The notes below the pieces were generated by a model that was not told the DNA's origin, made no database searches, and worked only from the letters and a program-made list of their open reading frames with translations. The position numbers and the translations under genes were made by a program. From assembly GCA_965233625.1 (NCBI GenBank), contig OZ247499.1, positions 7,006,001-7,070,000 of the forward strand: a stretch of 64,000 bases of DNA, given 5' to 3'. The stretch is from G965233625 sp965233625 (lineage in GTDB: Bacteria; Planctomycetota; Planctomycetia; Pirellulales; Pirellulaceae). Within the stretch, counting starts at the first letter, position 1, and each line of letters starts with the position of its first letter. Below, piece after piece: positions 46,562 through 55,257 of the stretch.

Positions 46562-47173
46562 ATGTCGAAAAAGCTGCTGCTGTTTATTGGTATTCCTCTA
46601 GGGCTGATCTTGCTGCTGATCGCCGGTTTTCTAGTCGCGGCAATGTCGCAGCCTGATGAGCTGAAGGTCACACGATCGATCGTCATCGACGCGGCGCCCG
46701 CTGAGGTGTTTCCACTGGTGAATGACCTGCACCAGTGGGAACAGTGGTCGCCCTGGTTCAAGCAGGACCCGGATATCGAGATCAAATACAGCGGCCCCGA
46801 TGCAGGCGAGGGCGCTGCCTACGAGTGGAAGAGTGAAATCGTCGGCGCAGGGACGATGGAGATTGTCGAAAGCGTTCCAGATACCAGGATCAAAACGGCG
46901 CTGCACTTTACGGAACCGTTTGAAGATAAACCCGCAGCGGCCTTTGAATTTGAGCCGGTCGATGGCGGCACGAAGGTAACCTGGACGATGGAGGGCGAAA
47001 GCAACCTCACTTCAAAAGTCATGATGCTATTCTGGGACTTTGACGCGATGATCGGCAAAGATTTCGAAAACGGCTTGAACAGCATCAAGCAACTGGCTGA
47101 GTCCGGCGGATCACCCGCCCCGGAAGACGATCCCGCCGCTGCCAGTGACGCAGATCCGTCACCGGGCGGCTGA
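46562..47173 (+). CDS. SRPBCC family protein, membrane-anchored
   Basis: 203 residues. One N-terminal membrane segment (LLLFIGIPLGLILLLIAGFLVAA) precedes a START/polyketide-cyclase-like domain: VTRSIVIDAAPAEVFPLVND, HQWEQWSPWF, ALHFTEPFEDKPAAAFEFEP and GGTKVTWTMEGE. SRPBCC domains form a hydrophobic cavity for lipids or other ligands; the ligand is unknown. The last 25 residues are Pro/Ala/Asp-rich. It lies 53 bases after the small Pro-rich gene on the same strand. Confidence 0.88.
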   Translation: MSKKLLLFIGIPLGLILLLIAGFLVAAMSQPDELKVTRSIVIDAAPAEVFPLVNDLHQWEQWSPWFKQDPDIEIKYSGPDAGEGAAYEWKSEIVGAGTMEIVESVPDTRIKTALHFTEPFEDKPAAAFEFEPVDGGTKVTWTMEGESNLTSKVMMLFWDFDAMIGKDFENGLNSIKQLAESGGSPAPEDDPAAASDADPSPGG

Positions 47174-47195
47174 GGTACTTCTTCACGCGTTACTG

Positions 47196-49313
47196 TTACG
47201 ACTGAAAACCCAGCGTCTTTTGGCCGTCACGGGCGCCAAGCAGCGTGCGGTTGAGCGAACCGCCTGCAACCAGCAGTTCGTCCAATGCCGCGTCTACATC
47301 GGCGACTTCGATGCTATCGGCCGCTTCATCACGGTCGAAGGCAAACTGAATGCTGCGGCGCATCAGCTCTTTGATGAACGATGCGCTGACCGCCGGTGTT
47401 TTCTCAACCACGTGCGCTGCCACTTCGTCACTCACGTCGACGCCGTGTGAGTAAAGCGCCACCAGCTTCTTGCGGCCTTCTTCATCGGGCAGCGGGAATT
47501 CAATCGCTTGATCAATGCGGCCGGGCCTTGCGGCGAGCGCTTCTTCCAGCACCTTTGCGCGGTTGGTGGTCAGGATGAAAATCAGCTTGGCGTCGCTTTT
47601 GGCTCCGTCCATTTCATTGAGCAGTTTATTGAGCATCAGCTCTTCAGACGGGCTGCGCATTTCTTCGCGGTGACGGGCGATCAGATCCACATCTTCGATG
47701 ATGACAATCGCCGGCTCGAGCAGCCGCGCCAGCTCCATATATTCGCTCAAGTGGCCCACCTGTTCGCCAGTGATCAGCAGCGTGGTGTGCCCTTCCAGGT
47801 TGTGCGCCAGGTACTGCACGGTGTGCGTCTTGCCGGTGCCGGGCGGGCCGTAGAGTAACAGGCCCTTCTTGGTCGCCATGCCCAGTTCCGCCAGACGCTG
47901 ACGCCGGTTCACGAAGTTGATGACATTGCGGTCCAGCAGGTCCACGGCGCCGGCGGGCAGCACTACCTGCTCGCGGGCAACTGGCTTTAAGCGGTGCACC
48001 TTGATGCCGCCTGTGGTGCCGGAATAGTGGTCCTGCTGCTCCAGCGAAAGCACCTTGCCCCGGTAACAGCGGCTCTCTTTGATGGCCGCCTCCACCATCT
48101 CAAAGAACGCCTGGGCGGCCGCCTTGCCATCTTCCGTGGCAGGTGTGGCGACTTCCAGCCGCACGTTGTAGCAGTTCTGACGTGTTGCATCTAACAACGC
48201 CAGCAGGTTCACGCCGCTGCGTCGTAGCAGCCAGACGCCGTTTTTCAACGAGCGGAAATTCTCGTCTTCGCCGATGTCGAATTCTTCGTACTTGGGGTTG
48301 GCGGGGATCACCGGATTGCGGCGGTCTTTGATGTAGATGGAACTGAATTCCGTGACGGCGTCGCTGCCATGCTGCGTGGCCCAGAACTGCAGCACTTCAA
48401 ATTCGCTCTCGCCTAGCTGGTTAATCGCTACCTGAATGTCAGGCATGCTGCGCAGCGGGAACTCTCTGGTAATGACTTCCAGGTCTTCCAGCTTCGCGCG
48501 GCCAAAGTGGTCCTGAACGGTATCGAAAATAAGGTAGCGGTTTTCTGCCATTTTCTGCTCGTTTCCTTGAATGCGGTCGATTTCCCGGTAGTTGGCTTCA
48601 ATCTGATCTTCAAGCTCAAGTTCGTACAGCACGTCGCTCCGGCAGCGGTAATGCCGCGCAGAGTCTGGCTCTAATTCAATCGCGCTGTTGAAGTCCGCCA
48701 GGGCTTTTTCGTACTGATCCTGATTCTGGTAAAAGTGAGCGCGGCGGTGATAAAGGTTTGGGTCGGTGTCAGGCAGGGCGGCGCTGCGGTCGAAGTCCGC
48801 CAGAGCCCGTTTCTCTTCGCCCATCGCGCGATACGCATTGCCACGCTGAAAGAACAGGCGGCTGGTGGCGGCGCCAAGTTGTTCGACGTGGTTGAAGTCT
48901 TCAATTGCAGCTTCATAGTCACCCAGATCGGACAACGCGTCGCCGCGGTAGAAGTAACCGTCAGGCTCGTCGCCCTTGAGTTCCAGCATGCGGTTGGCGT
49001 CGTCGAGACGTTCTTCGTGGCTGAAGCTGGCGAAGTAGTTTATTTCCGCCCGGAGGCGGAACAGCTCAAGTTCTTTCATGCCCAGACGCACGGCCTCGTC
49101 CAGGTCGTCCATCGCGGTCTCGTAATCCTTCGTCCGGTACAACGCCCTGCCCCGCCCCAGCAGTGCACGGCAAAGCGATGGCGGGTCCTGCGGACTTCCC
49201 AGGTCATACCTGGAAATGATGTCGCCAAACGCCTGCGCCGCATCTGCATACTGCTCAGCATTCAGCAGCTCTTGCGCCGCCTGCAACGCTTCTGCATCCT
49301 CTTCTGTTTGCAT
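47196..49313 (-). CDS. TPR-repeat AAA+ ATPase
   Basis: About 705 residues from ATG 49313; the longer frame to 49544 lacks a good start. The first 220 residues are TPR-like (ALLGRGRALYRTKDYETAMDDLDEAV, FYRGDALSDLGDYEAAIEDFNHV, YHRRAHFYQNQDQYEKALADF). The AAA+ module near residue 485 has Walker A LLLYGPPGTGKT, Walker B AIVIIEDVDLIARHREE and the second region of homology with an arginine finger (TTNRAKVLEEALAARPGRIDQAI). It is of the FtsH/Bcs1/CbxX-like AAA class and probably remodels a protein partner held by the TPR part. No obvious protease domain is present. Confidence 0.88.
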   Translation of the reverse strand: MQTEEDAEALQAAQELLNAEQYADAAQAFGDIISRYDLGSPQDPPSLCRALLGRGRALYRTKDYETAMDDLDEAVRLGMKELELFRLRAEINYFASFSHEERLDDANRMLELKGDEPDGYFYRGDALSDLGDYEAAIEDFNHVEQLGAATSRLFFQRGNAYRAMGEEKRALADFDRSAALPDTDPNLYHRRAHFYQNQDQYEKALADFNSAIELEPDSARHYRCRSDVLYELELEDQIEANYREIDRIQGNEQKMAENRYLIFDTVQDHFGRAKLEDLEVITREFPLRSMPDIQVAINQLGESEFEVLQFWATQHGSDAVTEFSSIYIKDRRNPVIPANPKYEEFDIGEDENFRSLKNGVWLLRRSGVNLLALLDATRQNCYNVRLEVATPATEDGKAAAQAFFEMVEAAIKESRCYRGKVLSLEQQDHYSGTTGGIKVHRLKPVAREQVVLPAGAVDLLDRNVINFVNRRQRLAELGMATKKGLLLYGPPGTGKTHTVQYLAHNLEGHTTLLITGEQVGHLSEYMELARLLEPAIVIIEDVDLIARHREEMRSPSEELMLNKLLNEMDGAKSDAKLIFILTTNRAKVLEEALAARPGRIDQAIEFPLPDEEGRKKLVALYSHGVDVSDEVAAHVVEKTPAVSASFIKELMRRSIQFAFDRDEAADSIEVADVDAALDELLVAGGSLNRTLLGARDGQKTLGFQS

Positions 49314-49573
49314 GTGTGGACGTTTCAAACGGTTACAAGTGGAGAGATTCTGACTAATAGAACGCGGCATACAAGCGATTTTTCGCCCGGCGGAAATACC
49401 AGGCGGATTTTGTTGGATGCCACGTCCAGAACTGTTCACAGCCTGGTGGTGTGCATACGATGCATTGTGGCGACTTGAGAACGCGCTGGCAATTATTCCT
49501 GTTAAACGCGGTTCTCCCTGCCATTTGTAGTAACCTACATTCAAGAAGTAGGGTTTGTTCCGGGAGTCGTATT

Positions 49574-50662
49574 GTGCCGTTTCTGCTGGTTATCGCCACC
49601 AATTTCACCTCCACGTTTGTCACGGGGGCAGTGCTAGGCGCTGTGCTGCTGGTCGTGGGCGTTGTGTTGGGGCTTGTGCTGGCATTTGCGGTCTACCGGC
49701 CTTCGCCGGTAAACGACGCGCAGACGCAGGCGTCGCAATCGCTGGCCGTCATGCACGCGCTGGCGGCCTTTACGCAAGGATTCAAAGGGGATCTGTCCCG
49801 GCATCACGAGATGATCAGCGGTCTGGCAGAACAGTTTGAACACAACAGCGAAGATGCTCCGTGCGGAGATGCGGGCAGTCTGCTGGTGAAAAAGATTACC
49901 GAAGCTAACCGCGCTTTGCAGGAACGGCTGGATACGGCCGAGGCGACGCTGGAACTTCAAGCCAGCGAACTTCAGTCATACATGTCCAAAGCACACACCG
50001 ACACGTTAACCTCGCTGCCCAACCGTCGCGCCTTTGACGAAGAAATGGAAAAGCGTCTGGCTGCGTGGAACCGCTATGGCACGCCCGTGTCACTCGTCCT
50101 GCTGGACATCGATCACTTCAAAAAATTCAACGACACGCACGGTCATCTGGCGGGTGACTTTGTCCTGAGCCAGGTTGCCAGCGTCCTGCGTAGTTACGTC
50201 CGTGGCAGTGATATTGTGGCGCGTTACGGCGGTGAAGAGTTTGTCGCCATCCTGCCCGAAACGGAATTGAACGATGCCGGTGTTGTTGGCGTCAGTCTGC
50301 TGCAGGCTGTACGCAGCACGACCTTTGACTATCAGGGCAAGACGCTCGCCGTGACCATCAGCGTGGGGGTCGCCGCCGCGGTTGAAGGCGATAAGCCCGG
50401 CGACATCATCAGCCGCGCCGATAAAGCGCTTTACGAATCGAAACGCTGCGGACGCGACCAGGGGCATTTTCTCCACGGCGGCGCCTTCACACCGCTTTCA
50501 GACGCCGCACGCAGCGTACGCGAGACGCCAGCCGGGCGGGAAAACCGCGCTGCCGAAATTGAAGCCGCCCGGAACATTGCTGAACCATTGCCGCAACGCA
50601 ATATCATTGAAGTCTGTGACGAACTTCGGCAGCGGTTTCTTGAAGTCACGCAGCACCAGTAA
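49574..50662 (+). CDS. Membrane-anchored diguanylate cyclase (GGDEF)
   Basis: 362 residues from GTG 49574 preceded by GGGAG. An N-terminal membrane helix (about 12-38) leads to a coiled-coil linker and a GGDEF domain (TLTSLPNRRAFDEEM, LLDIDHFKKFNDTHGH). The signature reads GGEEF, which is active in many cyclases. An inhibitory-site RxxD (RGSD) lies five residues before it, so product feedback is expected. It makes cyclic di-GMP. Convergent with the ABC ATPase gene; divergent from the TPR-AAA+ gene. Confidence 0.92.
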   Translation: MPFLLVIATNFTSTFVTGAVLGAVLLVVGVVLGLVLAFAVYRPSPVNDAQTQASQSLAVMHALAAFTQGFKGDLSRHHEMISGLAEQFEHNSEDAPCGDAGSLLVKKITEANRALQERLDTAEATLELQASELQSYMSKAHTDTLTSLPNRRAFDEEMEKRLAAWNRYGTPVSLVLLDIDHFKKFNDTHGHLAGDFVLSQVASVLRSYVRGSDIVARYGGEEFVAILPETELNDAGVVGVSLLQAVRSTTFDYQGKTLAVTISVGVAAAVEGDKPGDIISRADKALYESKRCGRDQGHFLHGGAFTPLSDAARSVRETPAGRENRAAEIEAARNIAEPLPQRNIIEVCDELRQRFLEVTQHQ

Positions 50663-50678
50663 ATGCGACGGACCGCTG

Positions 50679-51338
50679 CTAATGGATCGCGGCGATACGG
50701 CCGTTTTGCAGCGTTATGGTTCTACCAGCCTGTTGGGCGGCTTCTGCATCGTGCGTTACCAGCAGAATGGTGCCGCCCTGCTGATGATATTGCTGCAATA
50801 GTTGCATTACATTCGCGGCGTTATCGGGGTCGAGATTGCCCGCCGGTTCATCCGCCAGCAGCAAGGGAGGATTGTTCAGTAATGCACGAGCCAGCGCGGT
50901 TCGCTGACGTTCGCCCGCGCTGAGTTCAGCCGGGTGATGCTTCGCACGCGATGACAGGCCGAAGTTTTCCAGCAGCTGATTCGCCCGCTCGCGTACTTCA
51001 TCCGTCTGCGTTTCCGCAGCCGTCAGCACGTTCTCGTAAATGTTTAGATAAGGCAGCAGGTGAAACATCTGAAACACGAAGCCGATGTGCGCCGCGCGGA
51101 AGGCAGCGCGACTGCCCGCAGGCATGTCGGATATCTCTTCGCCGTGCACCACTACGCTGCCTGAAGTGGGCAACGCAAGCCCGCCGATCAGCGAGAGCAG
51201 GGTGCTCTTGCCGCAGCCGCTGTGGCCGCACACGGCGATGAATTCTCCCTCATCTACCTGCATGCTGACATGGTCCAACGCATGCACCTGGCTGCCGTGC
51301 GACGGGTAGATTTTGCTGACATCTTGCAGGTTGATCAT
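50679..51338 (-). CDS. ABC transporter ATP-binding protein, LolD/MacB type
   Basis: 219 residues. Walker A GHSGCGKST, signature LSAGERQRTALARALL, Walker B PLLLADEPAGNLD and switch histidine THDAEAA are all present. The sequence is of the LolD/FtsE/MacB class, which energises envelope or lipoprotein-related export. Its gene starts 6 bases after the stop of the membrane-anchored protein gene upstream. No permease gene is present on either side, so the partner must lie elsewhere. Confidence 0.94.
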   Translation of the reverse strand: MINLQDVSKIYPSHGSQVHALDHVSMQVDEGEFIAVCGHSGCGKSTLLSLIGGLALPTSGSVVVHGEEISDMPAGSRAAFRAAHIGFVFQMFHLLPYLNIYENVLTAAETQTDEVRERANQLLENFGLSSRAKHHPAELSAGERQRTALARALLNNPPLLLADEPAGNLDPDNAANVMQLLQQYHQQGGTILLVTHDAEAAQQAGRTITLQNGRIAAIH

Positions 51339-51344
51339 GCGGCG

Positions 51345-52778
51345 TTACTGCTGCGATTTCCGTGTTGCAAAGGTCGCTACGCTCATCGCAACGATTCCGG
51401 CCAGAAGCAGCACACCCAGGGATATTCCCAGCAGGTAGAGCCAGCTGTAATCCGTCGTGAAGGTGTAAGTCGTTTCGTATGGATCGGCGAGCCGCTTCTT
51501 AGGTGTCCAGGACAGCTCGACTGAATTGGCGGCGGCTGCTGGCGGTGTGCCGTGCGTCAGTGTGGTGGCGGCGGGTTTCAGACTGTGAGTGGTGGCGCCG
51601 CCGTTTTCCGGCGTTGCTTGTAACGCCATTTCCGGGAAGCCGGTATCTTCATGTATCGAATTCTCACCGCCCGTCAGCAGTTCGGGGAAGAAGTCTTCGC
51701 CGCCGGCGGCTTCGCTACCTTCTTCGCCTTCGAACTGTTCCGCCATCTTCTTAGCTGCGGCATCCCAGTCCTGAGTCATCAGAATATCAACGCCCGGGTT
51801 TTCGTCCGCCACGGTGCAGGAACAAGGTCCGGTCATGAATTTGAACTGCGTCTCAAGCAACCGCGGATGGATGCCCTGTCCGATGTAAGGCGGCAGTACG
51901 CGGCCGCGACCTAGAAAGGCGAACACCATGGGTTCGTCAAATTCATGTAAGTCCGGCTCGACCGCCATCAACATCCGCAACAGCCACTGTTCTTGCGGAT
52001 CGTCGCGTGATAATTCGATCACGGCGATTTGCAGCGGACCGGTTTGCAGCTTGGCGCCGTTAAGGTGTGGTGCCTGGTCCTGCGGATTGTCGGCGGTATC
52101 AACTCCTGGCAGCGGGTCGAAGCTTCCGGCGCCTGCGGCTTTTAACGCCTGTCGTCTGGCGCCGGGGGGCGGTTCCGTGGGCGGCAGCAGATCGCCAGAT
52201 TGCACATCGGCAGCAAGCTGGTTCAGACGCTTCCGTGCGATGGCGTTGGTCACTGGTGGCCGGGCGCCCGGTTCGGGCGGTTCGTCGTACGCAGGTGTGT
52301 CTTTACCTTTAACTAACAGGAAGACACCCGCGACGCCTTTTCCTAGTTCTGCGGCAATCCTCCGACGCAGCGGTGAGGTCAACATCTTCGGCGCCTCTTC
52401 GGGCGACAACGGACCGTGATAAACCGGGAGGCCGATGGGTGACATGATGAGATATGAGGAACCTTCGGGGCGGTCGCCCGTGCGGTATATCTGGCGAACC
52501 ATGTCCGGGATGGCTGCTTGGACAAGTTCCGGGTCGGCGGCGACATCTAATTCTGTCAGTGCAACATTCGTCACGGCGGATCGACCTGTTGCCGCTTTCT
52601 GAATCGCCTGTTGAGTTTCCCGGTCCTGGCTCGTTAGATTCCCGTGATAAAAGCAATAGACTTCATACGGACGCGGTTGCCAGCGGTACATCGCGTAGCG
52701 GTAAACCGGCGTCTGGCACGCCAGCGCGGCAGGTGCAGGCAGCACCAGCGAGATGATGAGCAGGAGTAGAAAACGCAT
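51345..52778 (-). CDS. Exported membrane-anchored protein upstream of the ABC ATPase
   Basis: About 477 residues from ATG 52778. A signal sequence (MRFLLLLIISLVLPAPAALA) is followed by a conserved-looking segment with CQTPVYRYAMYRWQPRPYEVY. A weak lipobox-like ALAC is present at the cleavage site, so a lipoprotein is possible. A C-terminal membrane helix (LYLLGISLGVLLLAGIVAMS) ends the protein. No recognised family. The 6-base spacing to the ABC ATPase gene implies functional linkage. Confidence 0.8.
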   Translation of the reverse strand: MRFLLLLIISLVLPAPAALACQTPVYRYAMYRWQPRPYEVYCFYHGNLTSQDRETQQAIQKAATGRSAVTNVALTELDVAADPELVQAAIPDMVRQIYRTGDRPEGSSYLIMSPIGLPVYHGPLSPEEAPKMLTSPLRRRIAAELGKGVAGVFLLVKGKDTPAYDEPPEPGARPPVTNAIARKRLNQLAADVQSGDLLPPTEPPPGARRQALKAAGAGSFDPLPGVDTADNPQDQAPHLNGAKLQTGPLQIAVIELSRDDPQEQWLLRMLMAVEPDLHEFDEPMVFAFLGRGRVLPPYIGQGIHPRLLETQFKFMTGPCSCTVADENPGVDILMTQDWDAAAKKMAEQFEGEEGSEAAGGEDFFPELLTGGENSIHEDTGFPEMALQATPENGGATTHSLKPAATTLTHGTPPAAAANSVELSWTPKKRLADPYETTYTFTTDYSWLYLLGISLGVLLLAGIVAMSVATFATRKSQQ

Positions 52779-52969
52779 GTTCAGTGCCTTGGTAAAAACG
52801 CGGGGCGCGTGAGCTTGAGTATAACGCAACCTTTGCAAACGCGTCAGCGAGCGACGCGGTGGGTGGCAATCGATGGATTTTGTGCGACACTTAAAAGTGG
52901 TGCTGCAAATGTCCGATGCAGCCGACATTCGCCAGGATTTCGCCAGATCTTCACAGGGGTTTCTTCATT

Positions 52970-53245
52970 TTGCGCGTAACGCTCGAGTTTTTCGGCGTGG
53001 CGCGGCTACGCGCGGAAGTCAGCCAGCTGGTGCTTGAGTTTGAAGCGGAAGAATTGCCGCTGGGAGAAGTTCTTGCCGCAGCAGGCCGCGAGCTTCCGCA
53101 GTGGGCGGATACATGTTTGCAGGGCACGCGACTTGCGCCAGGGTATCTAGCTAATATAGATGGTGAAGCGTTTGTCAGAGATCCGCTGCACCATGTCCGT
53201 CATGGTCAGACCGTGCTGATCCTGGCAGCCGATGCCGGCGGCTGA
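52970..53245 (+). CDS. MoaD/ThiS-like small protein
   Basis: About 91 residues. The start is uncertain: TTG 52970 (MRVTLEFFGVARLR) gives the family N-terminus, while the open frame extends back to 52916. The beta-grasp pattern is recognisable (VTLEFFGVARLRAEV and VRHGQTVLILAADAGG) and it ends in Gly-Gly, the tail used for thiocarboxylate formation in MoaD. It lies 47 bases before the aldehyde:ferredoxin oxidoreductase gene. This pairing is known for tungsten enzymes, so it likely helps make the pterin cofactor for that enzyme. Confidence 0.75.
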   Translation: MRVTLEFFGVARLRAEVSQLVLEFEAEELPLGEVLAAAGRELPQWADTCLQGTRLAPGYLANIDGEAFVRDPLHHVRHGQTVLILAADAGG

Positions 53246-53292
53246 TTTGCTCCGCCGCACCATTTTGCCATTCACATTGGTTTCCAATTTAT

Positions 53293-55137
53293 ATGTCCGT
53301 CAACCGCAGCGCGATTCCGGGATATCACGGCGCCTACCTGCGCGTTGATTTAACGACGGGCAGCGCCCGGCGGATTTCGCTGCCGGAAGATGTTCTGCGG
53401 AGATTCATCGGCGGCGCGGGGCTAGGTGTGTGGTTATTGTGGCAGGAAGGCGGCGCCACGGCCGATCCGCTTTCACCGGCGGCGCCACTGGCCTTTGTTT
53501 TTAGTCCGCTCGTGGGCGGGCCGCTGACAACTTCCGCCAAGTTCGCGGTCGTGTGTAAAAGTCCGCTGACAATGCGTCTGAACGATTCGCTTGCCAGTAG
53601 CGGCTTCGCCATCGCCGGAAAGAAAACGGGTTACGACGCGATTGTGCTGACCGGACGTTGCCAGAAGCGCAGCACGTTGCTAATCGATGACGGAAACGTG
53701 TCACTGCAGGACGCCAGTCACCTGTCGGGCATGTCGGCCAGGGATGCCGGTGAGCGGTTAAAGCAGCAGTGTGGAGACAACTGGCGGTTTGCAGCTATTG
53801 GTCCGTCGGGCGAGCGGCTGGTGCATTACGCCACCATCTCGCACGATGGCAGACACGCCGGACGCGGCGGCGCCGGTGCAGTGATGGGCGCCAAGAACCT
53901 GAAGGCGGCCGGAGTCCGCGGAACAAAGCGGGTGACCTGGGCGGACCAGGCCGGTCTAACGCAACTCGCCAGAGAGATTTCGCAGAAATCGCTGGGACCA
54001 GCCACGGAGAAATACCGCGAACTTGGCACGGCGGCAAACCTGATGACGTTCAACCGTCTGAAAGCCTTGCCAACGCACAACTTTCAGCAAGGATCGTTTG
54101 AAAACGCGGCCAAGTTAGAGCCATCGACCCTTGCAAAGTCGCACAACAAAACCCGCGCATCCTGCGCGGCGTGCAACATCGGATGCGAACATCTATATAG
54201 CGTTGGCAGCGCTGGCGATGCTCAGGCGGATAATCAGGGACAGGCAGGTGTGCGGGTGGAATACGAAAATCTATTCGCGCTGGGACCGTTGTGCGGGGTG
54301 TCAGATGCTGACACTGTGTTGAAGGCCTCGCAGATGTGCGATGAAGCTGGCATCGATACCATCTCCGCTGGCGGCACGATCGCCTTCGCCATGGAATGCG
54401 TTGCCCGCGGCCTGCTGGACCAGCCGTGGCTGCAGTTCGGAGATGGCGACGCGCTGCTTCGTGCGCTGCGGATGATTGGCGCAAACGAGGGCTTCGGATC
54501 CCGTCTGGCGCTGGGCAGCCGCGAGCTTGCGCGGCAGATCGGCGGCGAGGCGCCTTCGTTTGCTCCCCATGTAAAGGGATTGGAGATACCGGGTTATGAA
54601 CCTCGCGCATTGCAGACGCTTGCCCTGGGATTTGCGGTGGAGACGCGTGGCGCCGACCACAACCGGAGCGGCGCCTACGAGGCGGACTTTTCACCAGAAG
54701 TGAATCGCCGGAGCCTGTCCGCAGATTCCGCCGCTAACGCAATCCGCACGGCCGACAAGGCGGCACTGATGGACTCTTTGATTCTCTGCAAGTTTCTCCG
54801 CGGCGTGTTCGACGACTTTCATGCCGCTGCCGCAGGAATGTTGCGGCTGACAACGGGCTGGGACATGACGGCGGAAGAACTACAGCGCATGGCGGAGCGA
54901 ATCGTAACCGCCAAAAAACAATTCAATATCGCCGCCGGCTGGCAGCCGCAGGAAGATACGCTGCCTGCCCGGTTTCTATCGCAACCGCTGGCAGACGACC
55001 CGGCGGCAAGCATCAATGCTGCGGATCTGGGCGAATGTATCGCCAGGTACAACCTTCTGCGCGGCTGGTCTTCTGAAGGCTGGATTGAAAATGGCCTGCT
55101 GGATACGCTGAATCTGCAGGAATTTCGCCTCGACTAA
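53293..55137 (+). CDS. aor: Tungsten aldehyde:ferredoxin oxidoreductase family enzyme
   Basis: 614 residues, the usual AOR length. The [4Fe-4S] cysteines are C291, C294 and C298 (SCAACNIGCEHLY) with a fourth near residue 500 (LILCKFLRG). Pterin-binding family motifs include GRGGAGAVMGAKNLKA, GTAANLMTFN and GADHNRSGAYEADF. It oxidises aldehydes to acids with ferredoxin as acceptor, in the cytoplasm. The substrate within the family (aldehyde, formaldehyde or other) cannot be read. The small MoaD-like gene directly upstream supports a tungsten/molybdenum pterin enzyme. Confidence 0.93.
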   Translation: MSVNRSAIPGYHGAYLRVDLTTGSARRISLPEDVLRRFIGGAGLGVWLLWQEGGATADPLSPAAPLAFVFSPLVGGPLTTSAKFAVVCKSPLTMRLNDSLASSGFAIAGKKTGYDAIVLTGRCQKRSTLLIDDGNVSLQDASHLSGMSARDAGERLKQQCGDNWRFAAIGPSGERLVHYATISHDGRHAGRGGAGAVMGAKNLKAAGVRGTKRVTWADQAGLTQLAREISQKSLGPATEKYRELGTAANLMTFNRLKALPTHNFQQGSFENAAKLEPSTLAKSHNKTRASCAACNIGCEHLYSVGSAGDAQADNQGQAGVRVEYENLFALGPLCGVSDADTVLKASQMCDEAGIDTISAGGTIAFAMECVARGLLDQPWLQFGDGDALLRALRMIGANEGFGSRLALGSRELARQIGGEAPSFAPHVKGLEIPGYEPRALQTLALGFAVETRGADHNRSGAYEADFSPEVNRRSLSADSAANAIRTADKAALMDSLILCKFLRGVFDDFHAAAAGMLRLTTGWDMTAEELQRMAERIVTAKKQFNIAAGWQPQEDTLPARFLSQPLADDPAASINAADLGECIARYNLLRGWSSEGWIENGLLDTLNLQEFRLD

Positions 55138-55257
55138 GTCCTGCTGCCGGGCAAGCTCGTTGACCATTCTTAGCCCCGTAGACACAATAACTGCAACACG
55201 GCCGGACGACTGCCGTTAGAAATCTCCCACTTATCGAACCTTTGCGTTACGAACAAT

